Below the pieces are notes generated by a model. The model searched no databases. It saw only the letters and a list, made by a program, of their open reading frames with translations, and was not told the DNA's origin. A DNA stretch of 64,000 nucleotides from Streptomyces sp. CG4 (GTDB lineage: Bacteria; Actinomycetota; Actinomycetes; Streptomycetales; Streptomycetaceae): positions 3,038,001 to 3,102,000 of the forward strand of contig NZ_CP163525.1 in NCBI RefSeq assembly GCF_041080655.1, read 5' to 3'. Position numbers and translations under genes: made by a program. Within the stretch, counting starts at the first letter, position 1; the number at the start of each line of letters is the position of its first letter. Positions 22,362-33,456 of this stretch are shown here, in pieces.

Positions 22362-23753
22362 TCACAGAGCGGGTTGCCCCGGCGTGAACAGCCAGGTCCG
22401 GAAGAGGTCGTCCAGCTGCTGCCCACTGACGCGCTCGGCGAGGCGGATGAAGTCGGCGGTGTCCGCGTTGCCGTACCGGTGGAGCTTCGTCCAGGCGGGC
22501 AGCAGCTTGAAGAAGGCCTGGTCGCCGATCCGTTCCCGGAGCATCTGCAGCGTCATCGCGCCGCGCTGGTAGACGGCGGAGGCGAACATCGTGTCGCGCT
22601 GCGGGTCGGCCACCTCGGTCTTCCAGAAGGACGAGTCCGCGGGGACGGACTTGTAGGCGGCCAGGAAGGAGTCGTGGGCCGAGCGGGTGCCCTGGTGCTC
22701 CGCCCACAGCCACTGGGCGTAGGTGGCGAATCCCTCGTTGAGCCAGATGTCCTTCCACCGGTCGACGCTCACCGAGTCGCCGAACCACTGGTGGGCCAGC
22801 TCGTGCACGATCGTCGTCTCGTTGCGCACCGCCGAGTAGGCGGGCTTGCTCTGCACCTCCAGCGAGAACCCGGCCTCGGGCATGTCGTCCACGATGGCGC
22901 CGGTCTCCTCGAACGGGTACGGCCCGAAGATCTTCGACCAGTAGTCGGTCGCGGCGGCGGTGACGGCGTACACGTCGACCTTGTTGCTGTTCTTCAGGAC
23001 GGGGTCGATCGCCACGTAGATCGGGATGCCGCCGGGGGTCCGCCCGGTGCGTACGTCGAACCTGCCGATGGTGGCGGTGGCGAGGTAGGTCGCCATGGGC
23101 TTCGACTCGCGCCAGTGGGTGTACGTCGAGCCGCCCTTGTCGTACGTCGACACGAGGCGGCCGTTGGAGACGCCGGTCAGGCCCTGGGGCGCCTTGATCC
23201 GGATGTCGTAGGTGGCCTTGTCGGAGGGGTGGTCGCTGGACGGGAACCAGGTGGAGGCGGCGTTGGGCTCACAGGCGACGAAGACGCCGTCGGCGGTCTT
23301 CATCCAGCCGTACTTGGAGCCGAACACGATGGGCCCGCCGAGGGGCTGCGGTGTCCCGCCGTAGGTCACGGTCACCCGGAAGGTGCGGCCCCGGGCGAGA
23401 CTGTGCCGCGGGGTGATGACGAGTTCGTCCCCGGTGCGCGTGAACTCGGCGCGTCTGCCGTCGACTTCGACGCGGCTGACATCCAACTGCTGCAGATCCA
23501 GGTCGAAGGAGGACAGGTTCTGCGTGGCACGGGCGGTGAGGGTGGTACGGCCGTCCAGGCGGCCGGTGCCGGGCGCGTAGGCGACGTCGAGGTCGTAGTG
23601 CAGCGCGTCGAAGCCGCCGTTGCCGAGCTGCGGGAAGTAGGCATCGCCGATGCCGGGGGCGCCCGGAGTGGGGGCGGGAGCGGCGGCGATGAGGAGGACG
23701 GAGGCCGCGGCGGTGACCAGCGCTCCTGAGCGTGCCGAACGGGAGAGTGCCAT
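22362..23753 (-). CDS. Secreted M1-family zinc aminopeptidase
   Basis: A 463-residue secreted peptidase. A Sec signal peptide covers about residues 1-32 (ALVTAAASVLLIAAAPAP). The zinc site HELAHQWFGD near residue 316 is followed 18 residues later by WLNEGFA, which supplies the third ligand (gluzincin HExxH-18-E). An M1 N-terminal beta domain precedes it. At 463 residues it lacks the large C-terminal domain of cytosolic PepN, as is usual for the short exported Streptomyces group. Confidence 0.93.
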   Translation of the reverse strand: MALSRSARSGALVTAAASVLLIAAAPAPTPGAPGIGDAYFPQLGNGGFDALHYDLDVAYAPGTGRLDGRTTLTARATQNLSSFDLDLQQLDVSRVEVDGRRAEFTRTGDELVITPRHSLARGRTFRVTVTYGGTPQPLGGPIVFGSKYGWMKTADGVFVACEPNAASTWFPSSDHPSDKATYDIRIKAPQGLTGVSNGRLVSTYDKGGSTYTHWRESKPMATYLATATIGRFDVRTGRTPGGIPIYVAIDPVLKNSNKVDVYAVTAAATDYWSKIFGPYPFEETGAIVDDMPEAGFSLEVQSKPAYSAVRNETTIVHELAHQWFGDSVSVDRWKDIWLNEGFATYAQWLWAEHQGTRSAHDSFLAAYKSVPADSSFWKTEVADPQRDTMFASAVYQRGAMTLQMLRERIGDQAFFKLLPAWTKLHRYGNADTADFIRLAERVSGQQLDDLFRTWLFTPGQPAL

Positions 23754-23852
23754 GGTCGTCCCTTTCGAGCGTGTACCGATCAGTGGTCGGACACGGACGA
23801 CTCTGCACTCTCCCGTTCAGGCATGTACATGACTTTGCCGGACCGTCATGTG

Positions 23853-25136
23853 CTACTTGTCGGTTGACTCCTGGGAGCCGCCCTCCTCGGTGCGCTCTTC
23901 GGAGGCGCTCGCATCGGAGGTGCCCTCCCCCGCGCTCTCCGCGCTCTCCTCCGCGCTCTCCTCCGCCAGCTCCGCCGCCACCGCCGCCGACGTCTCCGCC
24001 GACTCCGCGAGGACCTCGTCGGCGACCAGCTCGGCCGCCTCCTTCGCGGCGGTCAGCAGGACCGTGTCCTGCGGGGCCTGGTCCTCGAAGTTCTCCGGGT
24101 GGTGGCAGGCCACCTGCTGACCGGGCTTCAGCTCCAGCAGCGGCGGCTCGACGCTCGCGCAGATCTCCGTCGCCTTCCAGCACCGGGTGTGGAAGCGGCA
24201 GCCCGAGGGCGGCGAGATCGGCGAGGGCACATCGCCCTTGAGCAGGATGCGCTCGCTCTTCGCGTTCTTCCGCTTCGGGTCCGGGATCGGCACCGCCGAC
24301 ATCAGCGCCTTGGTGTACGGGTGCATCGGCGCCTTGTACAGCGACTCCCGGTCGGCCAGTTCGACGATCTTGCCGAGGTACATCACCGCGATGCGGTCCG
24401 AGACGTGCCGGACCACCGAGAGGTCGTGCGCGATGATCACATACGTCAGGCCCAGTTCCTCCTGGAGGTCGTCCATGAGGTTCACGACCTGCGCCTGGAT
24501 CGACACGTCCAGCGCGGAGACCGGCTCGTCCGCGACGACCAGCTTCGGCTTCAGGGCGAGCGCGCGGGCGATGCCGATGCGCTGGCGCTGACCGCCGGAG
24601 AACTCGTGCGGATAGCGGTTGTAGTGCTCGGGGTTGAGGCCGACCACCGACAGCAGCCGCTGGACCTCCTTCTTGATGCCGCCCTCGGGCTCGACGCCCT
24701 GCAGCCGGAAGGGGGCCCCGACGATGGTGCCGATGGTGTGCCGCGGGTTCAGCGACGAGTACGGGTCCTGGAAGATCATCTGCACGTCGCGGCGCATGGG
24801 CCGCATGCCGCCCACGCCGAGGTGCGTGATGTCCTTGCCCTCGAACTCGATCTTCCCCGCGGTCGGTTCGAGCAGCCGGGTGATCAGCCGGCCCATCGTC
24901 GACTTGCCGCAGCCCGACTCGCCCACGACGCCGAGGGTTTCGCCGGAGCGGACCTCGAAGTCGAGTCCGTCGACCGCGCGCACGGCACCGGCCTGCCGCT
25001 GGAACAGGCCCTTCTTGATGGGGAAGTGCTTCTGCAGCCCGGTCACCTTCAGCAGGGTCTCGCCGGGCGCGGCGTCCTTGCTGAGGGTGGCCGTACCAGA
25101 GGCCTTCACTTCTTTGTCCTCTGTGTTCTCACTCAC
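23853..25136 (-). CDS. Oligopeptide ABC importer ATPase (DppF/OppF type)
   Basis: One of the two ATPases of the peptide importer at 23853-30197. Walker A is GESGCGKST, the signature is FSGGQRQR, Walker B is LVVADEP, and the oligopeptide-type C-terminal cluster [11 protein letters not shown] is present. The last 65-70 residues form an unusual Glu/Ser/Ala-rich acidic tail beyond the normal family end. The start at 25136 overlaps the DppD stop by 4 bp, so translation is coupled. Confidence 0.93.
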   Translation of the reverse strand: MSENTEDKEVKASGTATLSKDAAPGETLLKVTGLQKHFPIKKGLFQRQAGAVRAVDGLDFEVRSGETLGVVGESGCGKSTMGRLITRLLEPTAGKIEFEGKDITHLGVGGMRPMRRDVQMIFQDPYSSLNPRHTIGTIVGAPFRLQGVEPEGGIKKEVQRLLSVVGLNPEHYNRYPHEFSGGQRQRIGIARALALKPKLVVADEPVSALDVSIQAQVVNLMDDLQEELGLTYVIIAHDLSVVRHVSDRIAVMYLGKIVELADRESLYKAPMHPYTKALMSAVPIPDPKRKNAKSERILLKGDVPSPISPPSGCRFHTRCWKATEICASVEPPLLELKPGQQVACHHPENFEDQAPQDTVLLTAAKEAAELVADEVLAESAETSAAVAAELAEESAEESAESAGEGTSDASASEERTEEGGSQESTDK

Positions 25137-26226
25137 AGCTTCGGCGCAATCTCTTCGGTCCAGATCCGTTCCCGCTGCTCCTGCGACATGTGGCAGGCGG
25201 CCCAGTGCTTGTCTCCGACCTCGGACAGCTCGGGGCGGACCGTGCGGGTCAGGTTGTCCTTCGGGAGGTCGGCGTACGGGCAGCGCGGGTTGAAGGCGCA
25301 GCCGGACGGGACGTTGATCAGCGAGGGCGGGGAGCCCTTGACCGGGATCAGGCGCTCCTGCTGGTCGCGGTCCAGCCGCGGCATCGAGCCGAGCAGACCC
25401 CAGGTGTAGGGGTGGCGGGGCTCGTAGAACACCTTCTCGGCCGGGCCGCGCTCGACGCAGCGGCCGCCGTACATCACCAGGATGTCGTCGGCCAGTTCGG
25501 CGACGACGCCCAGGTCGTGGGTGATGATGATGACCGCGGAGCCGAACTCCTTCTGCAGATCGCGGATCAGGTCCAGGATCTGCGCCTGGACCGTCACGTC
25601 GAGCGCGGTGGTCGGCTCGTCCGCGATGAGCAGTTCGGGGTTGTTCACGAGCGACATGGCGATCATGGCGCGCTGGCGCATACCGCCGGAGAACTCGTGC
25701 GGGTAGCTGTCCACCCGCTTGTCCGGCTGCGGGATGCCCACGCGGTCGAGCATCTCGATCGCGCGCCTGCGGGCGGTCTTCTTGTCGACGTCGTGGTGGA
25801 TCCGGTAGGCCTCCACGATCTGCGCGCCGATCGTGTAGTACGGGTGCAGCGCGGACAGCGGATCCTGGAAGATCATCGCCATCTCGCGGCCCCGCAGCTT
25901 GCGCACGTGGTCGGGGTCGGCGGACAGCAGCTCGGTGCCGTTCAGCCAGATCTCGCCGGAGATCTGCGCCTTGCGCTTGCCGTACTGGCCTGCGGTGTGC
26001 AGGCCCATGATGCCGAGCGAGGTCACGGACTTGCCGGAGCCCGACTCGCCCACGATGCCGAGGGTCTTGCCCTTCTCCAGCTGGAAGCTGAGCCCGTCAA
26101 CGGACTTCACCAGACCGTCGTCGGTCGGGAAGTGCACCTTCAGGTCGCGCACTTCCAGGAAGGAGGCCGGCGCGGGCGAGGCGTCCGTGGGCTCGCCCAC
26201 GGCCGCTCCGGTCTTGCTGAGTTCGG

Positions 26227-26230
<4 letters not shown>
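25133..26230 (-). CDS. Oligopeptide ABC importer ATPase (DppD/OppD type)
   Basis: A 365-residue ATPase with Walker A GESGSGKS, signature FSGGMRQR, Walker B LLIADEP and the C-terminal Cys cluster [12 protein letters not shown] that is typical of peptide importers and can hold an Fe-S cluster in some members. ATG 26230 overlaps the DppB stop by 4 bp. It pairs with the DppF-type ATPase as a heterodimer. Confidence 0.94.
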
Positions 26231-27225
<995 letters not shown>

Positions 27226-27334
27226 AGCTTACGGCCCGCCGCGGACCGCGGGCCCCGGAGATCTTCCGGTGGGCCCGCGGCTCGCCGCGCCGGCCTTCAC
27301 CTGCCTTTCGTGCCGTTCGGCGGGTGTGCCGGGA

Positions 27335-29119
27335 CTACTTCGTGGACTTCAGGCCGAGGTTGACGAAGTCGTAGAAACCGCTGTACGCGTTCGTCGTGTA
27401 CACGTTGGCCAGACGCGAGGAGCGGATGTTGAGCAACCGCTCGAAGGTGAAGGGCAGGTAGTACGCGCCGTCCATCACCTTGTGGTTGATCTCCGTGGAG
27501 ATCTGGGTCTTCTTCGCCTCGTCCAGCGTGGTGGTGTACTGGTCGAAGAGCCCGTCGATCGTCTTGTCCTTGATCAGGGCGTAGTTGTTGTTACCGCTCT
27601 GCAGGATGTACTTGCTGTCCCACAGCGGGATGCCGTAGCCCTGGACGGTCGGGAAGTCCGGACCCCAGCCCATGATGATGATGCCGAGCTTCTTCTTCTC
27701 GACGTTCGAGGGGGAGCCGATGATGCCCGGGCTCTGCGAGCCGTCGTACTGGTAGATGTCGGCGTTGATGCCGATCTTCTTCAGCGCGGCCTGCAGGGAC
27801 TCGGCGGTGGCGACTTCCTGCGCCTTGTTGTTGCGGACGGCGATGGTCGTCGTGAAGCCGTTCGGCTGACCGCAGGCCTTGAGCTCCTGCTTGGCCAGGT
27901 TGACGTTGCCGTTCTTGTTCGCCCCGGAGATCTGGTACGGGTCGTACTTCTGGCCCTCGCCACCGGCGACCGACGGCGGGAGCATGTTGGTGCCGATGTC
28001 ACCACCGGCGACCGGGCCACCGCGCGCGGTCTGCAGCGACACGTGGTCGGCGGCGTAGATCACGGCCTTGCGGCAGTGGAGGTTGTCGAACGGCTTGACG
28101 CTCTGCGGGAAGACCGCGTAGCGGATGAAGCCGGAGACCGGGTTGTCCAGGTTGTCCTTGTGCTGCTTCAGGGCGATCTGGCGGCCCTGCGAGCCCAGAC
28201 CGGTCTGCGAGGCGTCGATGTCGTAGTCGCCGTTGATCAGACGCTGGTCGGCGTCGGCCTGGTTGGTGGAGATGTCCAGGGTGACCTGGTCCGGGTACGC
28301 CTTGCGGACCGGGTCCGAGGACGCCTTCCAGTTGGGGTTGCGGACGAGGACCAGGTTCTTGCCGGGGGCGTACGACTGGAACTTGTACGGGCCCGAGGAG
28401 AACGGGTGCAGGCCGTACTTGGACTTGGTGTCCTTGTCCTGGCGCACGGGCGAGGCCGCGGTCATCGCCAGCACCTGGAGGAAGTCCGAGTTGGGCGTCG
28501 GCAGATGGAAGACGATCGTCTTCGCGTCCGGCGTGTCGATCGCCTTCAGGCCCAGGTGGTCCTTCGAGGTGTCCTTGTACGGACCCTTGTAGGTGTTGCT
28601 CGGGTCCAGCATCTGCTGGAGGTAGACCGGACCGCCGGACAGGACGTCCTGCGCCCAGGAGCGCTCGATGCCGTACTTGACGTCCTGGGAGGTGATCGGC
28701 TTGCCGTCCTCCCAGGTGATGCCGTCGCGCAGGGTGAACGTGTAGGTCTTGCCGTCGCCCGAGACCTTGCCGCTGTCGGTGGCGAGGTCCGGGGTGAGCT
28801 TCGCGCCCTCGGCACCCGGCTCCGTCTTGTAGGTGAGCAGCTGACGGCTGTAGTAGCGGGAGAAGTCCCACATGAAGCCGTAGTAGCCGCGCGTGGTGTC
28901 CCACGAGTCGGCGTCCTGCGTGCTCACGAACTTCAGGGTGCCGCCCTTCTTGGCCTGGTCGGCCTGGGCCACCTTGTTGTTCGCCGCGTCGAAGCCGGCT
29001 GCTCCGTCCTTCGAGCCGCCATTGCCTCCGCCGCACGCCGCCGTGGTCAGCAGCCCGGCGACCACTGCGGCAGCGGCAAGGGCCTGCTTGCGCCGCCCTG
29101 AGGTGCGTTGGGTAGTCAC
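27335..29119 (-). CDS. Extracellular peptide-binding lipoprotein (SBP_bac_5)
   Basis: A 594-residue solute-binding protein of the DppA/OppA type. A signal sequence (QALAAAAVVAGLLTTAACGG) carries the lipid-anchor cysteine, and the SBP_bac_5 fold follows (KGGTLKFVSTQDADSWD; YTFTLRDGITWEDGKPI). GTG 29119 has GGAGG nine bases upstream; longer in-frame starts to 29251 lack this. It sits between the two permease genes, an order known from Streptomyces peptide importers. Confidence 0.94.
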   Translation of the reverse strand: MTTQRTSGRRKQALAAAAVVAGLLTTAACGGGNGGSKDGAAGFDAANNKVAQADQAKKGGTLKFVSTQDADSWDTTRGYYGFMWDFSRYYSRQLLTYKTEPGAEGAKLTPDLATDSGKVSGDGKTYTFTLRDGITWEDGKPITSQDVKYGIERSWAQDVLSGGPVYLQQMLDPSNTYKGPYKDTSKDHLGLKAIDTPDAKTIVFHLPTPNSDFLQVLAMTAASPVRQDKDTKSKYGLHPFSSGPYKFQSYAPGKNLVLVRNPNWKASSDPVRKAYPDQVTLDISTNQADADQRLINGDYDIDASQTGLGSQGRQIALKQHKDNLDNPVSGFIRYAVFPQSVKPFDNLHCRKAVIYAADHVSLQTARGGPVAGGDIGTNMLPPSVAGGEGQKYDPYQISGANKNGNVNLAKQELKACGQPNGFTTTIAVRNNKAQEVATAESLQAALKKIGINADIYQYDGSQSPGIIGSPSNVEKKKLGIIIMGWGPDFPTVQGYGIPLWDSKYILQSGNNNYALIKDKTIDGLFDQYTTTLDEAKKTQISTEINHKVMDGAYYLPFTFERLLNIRSSRLANVYTTNAYSGFYDFVNLGLKSTK

Positions 29120-29189
29120 GATCTCGGATCCTCCGAATTTGATGAGAGACCCCGTGGAAGAACTCACGGGACGCTTGGGGTACGGCACT

Positions 29190-30197
29190 TCAGCGGGAGC
29201 CCTTCGGGTCGAGCGCGTCCCGCACGCCGTCGCCGAAGAGGTTGAAGGCAAGAACCGTGATGAAGATCGCCACGCCAGGGATCACCATGTACATGGGATC
29301 CGAGTCGTAGTAGTCGATCGCACTCGAGAGCATCTGCCCCCAGGAGGACGTGGGCGGCTTGACGCCCACACCCAGGAAGCTGAGCGCCGCTTCGGTGAGG
29401 ATGTTCGTGGGGATCATCATCGTCGTGTACACGATGATGGGCGCGACGAGGTTGGGCAGCAGTTCCTTGAAGAGGATGTAGAGCTGTCCGGCGCCGAGCG
29501 AGCGGGCCGCCTCGACGTACTCGCGCTCACGCAGCGACAGCGTCTGGCCGCGCACGACACGGCCGATGTACGGCCAGCCGAAGAAGCCGATGACCAGGAT
29601 CATCACGAACACCCGCACGCCCGTGCCGGTGAGTCCCAGCATCTGGTTGGGCATGACGGAGACCAGCGCGATGATGAACAGCAGCTGCGGGAAGGCGAGC
29701 AGGCCGTCCATGACGCGGCTGATGAGCGAGTCCACCCAGCCGCCGAAGAAGCCCGCCAGGATGCCGAGGACGGTGCCGAGGACGACGGCGACCACGGCGG
29801 ACAGGAAGCCGACGAGCAGCGAGATCCGGGCGCCGTACAGGATGCGGGCGAAGATGTCGCGGCCGTTGACCGGCTCCACACCGAGCAGGTGGTCGCCGCT
29901 CATGCCGCCCATGGAGCCCTTGGGGGTGCTGAACAGCGGGTCGATCAGGTCCTGGTGGTAGACATCCGGGTCCTGGCCGACGAGGTTCGTGATCACCGGC
30001 GCGAGCAGCGCGATCACGATGAGGAGAAGCACGACTACACCGCCCGTCAGGGCGAGTTTGTCCCGCTTGAGCCGCTCCCAGGCGATCCGGCCCAGGGACC
30101 GGCCCTGGACGGCCTTCGCGCCGGAGGCCGCGACCGCGGCTTCTTCCGCCGCGCCCGGGGCGGCTTCCGCGGCCGGCTCGTGCAATGGTGCCGTCAT
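29190..30197 (-). CDS. Oligopeptide ABC importer permease (DppC type)
   Basis: A 335-residue permease, first gene of the importer operon. An Ala/Glu-rich cytoplasmic N-terminus (about 45 residues) precedes the OppC-type segment GRIAWERLKRDKLALTGG and five to six spans. The EAA loop reads REYVEAARSLGAG. Its leader region (30198-30260) has two consecutive hairpins and suggests RNA-level control. Confidence 0.93.
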   Translation of the reverse strand: MTAPLHEPAAEAAPGAAEEAAVAASGAKAVQGRSLGRIAWERLKRDKLALTGGVVVLLLIVIALLAPVITNLVGQDPDVYHQDLIDPLFSTPKGSMGGMSGDHLLGVEPVNGRDIFARILYGARISLLVGFLSAVVAVVLGTVLGILAGFFGGWVDSLISRVMDGLLAFPQLLFIIALVSVMPNQMLGLTGTGVRVFVMILVIGFFGWPYIGRVVRGQTLSLREREYVEAARSLGAGQLYILFKELLPNLVAPIIVYTTMMIPTNILTEAALSFLGVGVKPPTSSWGQMLSSAIDYYDSDPMYMVIPGVAIFITVLAFNLFGDGVRDALDPKGSR

Positions 30198-30217
30198 CAG
30201 GCTGGGACCCCTCTCAA

Positions 30218-30299
30218 CCGGCGGTAGCCGGCCCGCACTTGCCGCTGGTAGCGGCATCAAACAGTCCGTCGTACACAGGGGCGAACCCCTTGAAGGGGG
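30218..30299 (-). promoter_or_regulatory. Leader hairpins and palindrome upstream of peptide importer
   Basis: In the 5' region of the importer operon there are CCGGC-GGTA-GCCGG (30218-30231), GCCGCT-GGT-AGCGGC (30241-30255) and the near-palindrome CCCCTTGAAGGGG (30286-30298). The first two would fold in the mRNA leader just before the ribosome site; the third could be a protein operator. The rest of 30300-30528 shows no gene. Confidence 0.4.
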
Positions 30300-30528
30300 A
30301 GTCTTCAACGCTGGCGCGATCAGCCGCCAGCCTTGACAAGGAATGGATGCGCAACCGTGATGCAAGCTGGCGTTTCCTGTTATGCGGACAGGAAGTCACG
30401 GCGAACGGACGGGACAGACAGGGACAGACGGGGGCGAAAAAGCCGCGGTGGAGTCCCGGACAAGTCGCGGCAAAACGGTGCGCTACGGCCCGCAGGCCCA
30501 GGTCAGTGAATGCGGCCGGCGGCCACGG

Positions 30529-31344
30529 TCAGTAGCTGCCGTGTACCGGCGGATAGCCGTATCCGGCGGCCGGGGCCTGCTGCGGGGACGCCTGGAGCTG
30601 GGGCTGGGGCGCGGCCGCGTGGGCCTCGCGGTCGTAGAACGGGCGGGCGTTGGCCCGCATCCAAATCACCACCGGGTCGTAGTCGTCGGTCATCGCGACC
30701 GTCGACACCGGCAGGCCCTCCGGGACCGCGCCCACGGACTGCTGCATCATCGCGCGCACCGAGTCGACCGCGGCCGGCGAGGTGTCGTACACATCCAGGC
30801 CGATCGCGAGATACGGCGCGCCGAGGGCGGGCTGCACCCAGGCGCGGCGCAGGGCGCGCAGGGCCGGGGTGCGGTGGGCGTTCTGCGCGAGCAGGGCGTA
30901 GAACTGCGGGATCTCGATGCCGGGTTCGGTCAGCCGGAGGGGTCCGGCGGGCTGGCGGTCCAGGCCGGTGGCGATGCGGCGCAGGTCCAGCCAGGGGATG
31001 CCGACGCCGCCGCCCGGGGCGTGCGGGTTGAGCCAGAGGCCGTAGTGGTCGGGGTAGAGGGTGCGGGCCACGTCGAGCGCGTCGACGACCTCGTACGACC
31101 GGTTCCAGCCGCTGGCCGAGAGTTCCTGGGCGGAGGTGACGCAGGGGGCGTAGTGGAAGCCGTCGACTTCCATGTTTCCGTACTGGGCGTCCGGGGAGCC
31201 GGCCTGGCCGTGCCACAGGAGCATCCAGATCTGACCGGAGGAGGGGGTGGCGAGGGCGCGCAGCAGGGCCTCGTAGGCGTCGTAGCGGCCGGGGGTGACC
31301 TGGCGCAGCATGTGCGTCACGCTGCCGCTGTGGGTCGCGCTCAC
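30529..31344 (-). CDS. SseB-like protein
   Basis: A 271-residue protein whose central part aligns by eye with the SseB C-terminal region: an ALRRAWVQPALGAPYLAIGLD block and the ending DDYDPVVIWMRANARPFYDRE, matching the SWLKSTVRPFYQ ending of the next gene's product. The last 25 residues are a Pro/Gln/Ala tail. SseB was named for enhanced serine sensitivity in E. coli. Its nearness to glycine/serine genes fits that theme, but the molecular function is unknown. Confidence 0.75.
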   Translation of the reverse strand: MSATHSGSVTHMLRQVTPGRYDAYEALLRALATPSSGQIWMLLWHGQAGSPDAQYGNMEVDGFHYAPCVTSAQELSASGWNRSYEVVDALDVARTLYPDHYGLWLNPHAPGGGVGIPWLDLRRIATGLDRQPAGPLRLTEPGIEIPQFYALLAQNAHRTPALRALRRAWVQPALGAPYLAIGLDVYDTSPAAVDSVRAMMQQSVGAVPEGLPVSTVAMTDDYDPVVIWMRANARPFYDREAHAAAPQPQLQASPQQAPAAGYGYPPVHGSY

Positions 31345-31476
31345 CTCGTGCCCTTCTTGTCAGTGCCCTGCGTTGGGAGACAGCTTATGCGCCTAGTAGC
31401 CCGGGGCCTCGTGTGCGTGCGCGGGTGCGGGGTCGTGGGGGGTACTCGCGCAGTTCCCCGCGCCCCTTCAGGTACT

Positions 31477-32268
31477 TCAGTGGCCGTATTGATAGAAGGG
31501 GCGGACGGTCGACTTGAGCCAGGTGGCCACCGGGTCGTCGGTCACGTCCAGGAGGACCAGGTTGACCGGCCACGTGACCGGGACTTTCCCGAGGGCTCTG
31601 CCCAGGGCCTGCAGGGGGAGGTCACGGAGGTCGCCCTCCCACCGGGAGAGTTCGACGCCGATGAACATGACCGGGTCGTCCGTCTCGATGGCGGCCAGGC
31701 AGCGGCGGGCGGTGAGAACCACGCCGGTCTCGGCGAACTCGGCGGACGCGGCGGAGAGGAAGTCGACCGGGTCGTCCTGCCAGTCGGGCTCGAAGAGGCG
31801 GACCCGGCCGCCGGAGGCGGGGCCGTCGAGCGGGGTGCGGCCGGACCGGCACAGCTCGGCCACCGCCTCGGGCCGCAGCGGGATGCCGACCATCGCGTCG
31901 GGGTTCACCGCGATGCCGACCTGCGCGGGCAGACCGCGGGCGAACTCCACGGCGGGGGCGATGGTGTACGACATGTGGGAGCCGACCGCCCGGCGCAGCT
32001 GTTCCTCGGAGCTGAACACCGGGACGTACACCTGGCCGTCGATGTCGAGCGTGGGCAGGTCGAGCGGGCCGCTGCCCGGGCCGCCGCCGCTGGGCAGCGG
32101 GACCCAGAGCAGGCTTCGGCCCAGGACCTCGATGATCCGGCCCGCCGCCGTGGGTATGCCGAGGGAGGCCGAGAGCACCTCCTCCAGCTCGTTGCCGGGC
32201 CAGCCGCTGTGCGGCTGGGAGTGCGCCTGTGCCGGGAAGTCCGCGGGAATGTCCGCCGGGAAGTCCAT
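31477..32268 (-). CDS. Enhanced serine sensitivity protein SseB-like
   Basis: A 263-residue protein with both SseB regions: an N-terminal block (YVPVFSSEEQLRRAVGSH; FARGLPAQVGIAVNPD) and a C-terminal block (RRCLAAIETDDPVMFIGVEL; DDPVATWLKSTVRPFYQ). It is the more complete of the two SseB-like proteins here and precedes the other by 132 bp in the same direction. The glycine cleavage/serine genes are divergent at 33.5 kb. Confidence 0.82.
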   Translation of the reverse strand: MDFPADIPADFPAQAHSQPHSGWPGNELEEVLSASLGIPTAAGRIIEVLGRSLLWVPLPSGGGPGSGPLDLPTLDIDGQVYVPVFSSEEQLRRAVGSHMSYTIAPAVEFARGLPAQVGIAVNPDAMVGIPLRPEAVAELCRSGRTPLDGPASGGRVRLFEPDWQDDPVDFLSAASAEFAETGVVLTARRCLAAIETDDPVMFIGVELSRWEGDLRDLPLQALGRALGKVPVTWPVNLVLLDVTDDPVATWLKSTVRPFYQYGH

Positions 32269-32381
32269 CTGCCTACCGCCTGCTGGGAACCACTGCTGTG
32301 ACCATGAAGGCTAGCGGGTGGCTGTGACAAGACCGCATCGCGCGCATCAGGACCGCGCCTCGTGGGCACGGCCTTCGGGGC

Positions 32382-33056
32382 TCAGCCCGTGAACGCGATC
32401 CGCTGCAGGGTGTCCGCCGCCGGCCGGTCCAGCAGTACCGCCGAGCCGCAGCCCGCGGGCAGCTCGCCCCGGCCGACCGCGCGGAGCAGCCGGGCGGTCG
32501 TACGGCGGTGGCGGCCGAAGGCGTAGCGGGAGACGCCCCGGCCGCGCTCGCGCTGGCCCTCGCGGGCGGTCACGGGGGTGACGTCGAGCAGCAGCAGGTG
32601 CAGGGTGCCGCCGCGGCGGCGGGCCGCGCGGGCGAGCCAGGCGCGCACCCAGGGCTGGGTGCCGCAGTCGTGGACGACCACGCCCTCCCCGCCGCGCAGG
32701 GCGCCGCGCAGGGCGGCGTAGTGCGCGAGGCGGACCAGGGGGCGGTAGACCGCGTAGGGGAAGAAGAGGGGCAGGCGGGCCGCGAAGCGGTCGCGGGTGT
32801 CCTGGGAGTCGATGCGGCGGCCGGGGACCGCGCGCCGCATCAGGGTGGACTTGCCGCCACCGGGCAGGCCGGTGATCACCACCAGGTCCCGCGGGCCGAA
32901 GAGCAGGGCGCGCGGGCTGCGGCCGGCCCGGTCGCGCAGGTCGCGGACGACCGGGGCCGGGCGCCCGGCGCAGCGTTCGCGCGCCGGGGCGGTGGGCTGC
33001 TTGGGCACCGCGATGCCGGTGGTGGCGGCGCTGGCGTACGCCGGGGTGCTGTTCAC
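32382..33056 (-). CDS. P-loop NTPase (AAA/zeta-kinase-like)
   Basis: A 224-residue protein with Walker A GLPGGGKST near residue 65, a downstream DSQDTRDRF segment and a VVHDCGT switch, as in small ATP-binding kinases of the polynucleotide-kinase/zeta type. It is annotated only as an ATP/GTP-binding protein in relatives as far as I know. GTG 33056 is chosen for the GGGGAGGA site about 8 bases upstream; a longer start at 33290 would read through the riboswitch region. It is divergent from gcvT. Confidence 0.8.
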   Translation of the reverse strand: MNSTPAYASAATTGIAVPKQPTAPARERCAGRPAPVVRDLRDRAGRSPRALLFGPRDLVVITGLPGGGKSTLMRRAVPGRRIDSQDTRDRFAARLPLFFPYAVYRPLVRLAHYAALRGALRGGEGVVVHDCGTQPWVRAWLARAARRRGGTLHLLLLDVTPVTAREGQRERGRGVSRYAFGRHRRTTARLLRAVGRGELPAGCGSAVLLDRPAADTLQRIAFTG

Positions 33057-33239
33057 CGTGATCGTCCTCCCCTGTCGGCTCGGTAATCCCCATGCCCGGT
33101 TAATGTAAAGGGAAGGTAATGTACGACTGTCGGCGGTTCCGTGTGCGTACTGCCACAGGTCGGTTACAAAAGCCAGGCTCTGGCTGGCGGGGGTACGGCG
33201 TGCAATGATGTGGCCGCCAACTGCATACCGGCCGCTTGA

Positions 33240-33456
33240 ATCCGCGCGGGAGAGTCCCCAGCAGCCTTCGCTGGGGCGCCGAAGGAGCAAGTCCCTCCCT
33301 TGAATCTCTCAGGCCCCGTTACCGCGCGGGCGAGGCACATCTGAAAAGCGGGCCGCTGTGTCAGTGGCTCCACCCAAGGTGCAAGCCGTGATCGTCCCCG
33401 TGGCGGTCCTGGCGAACCTCTCAGGTTCCGATGACAGATGGGGAGGAACGTTCCTC
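33240..33456 (+). ncRNA. Tandem glycine riboswitch
   Basis: Two adjacent glycine aptamers precede gcvT. Aptamer 1 (about 33244-33327) has P1 GCGCGG/CCGCGC and the blocks GGGAGAGTCC, GCCGAAGGAGCAAG and GAATCTCTCAGGC. Aptamer 2 (about 33354-33441) has GGTGCAAGCC and GAACCTCTCAGG. The perfect palindrome GAGGAACGTTCCTC (33443-33456) just after aptamer 2 is a candidate expression platform. The RNA senses glycine and usually turns on its degradation. Confidence 0.95.
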
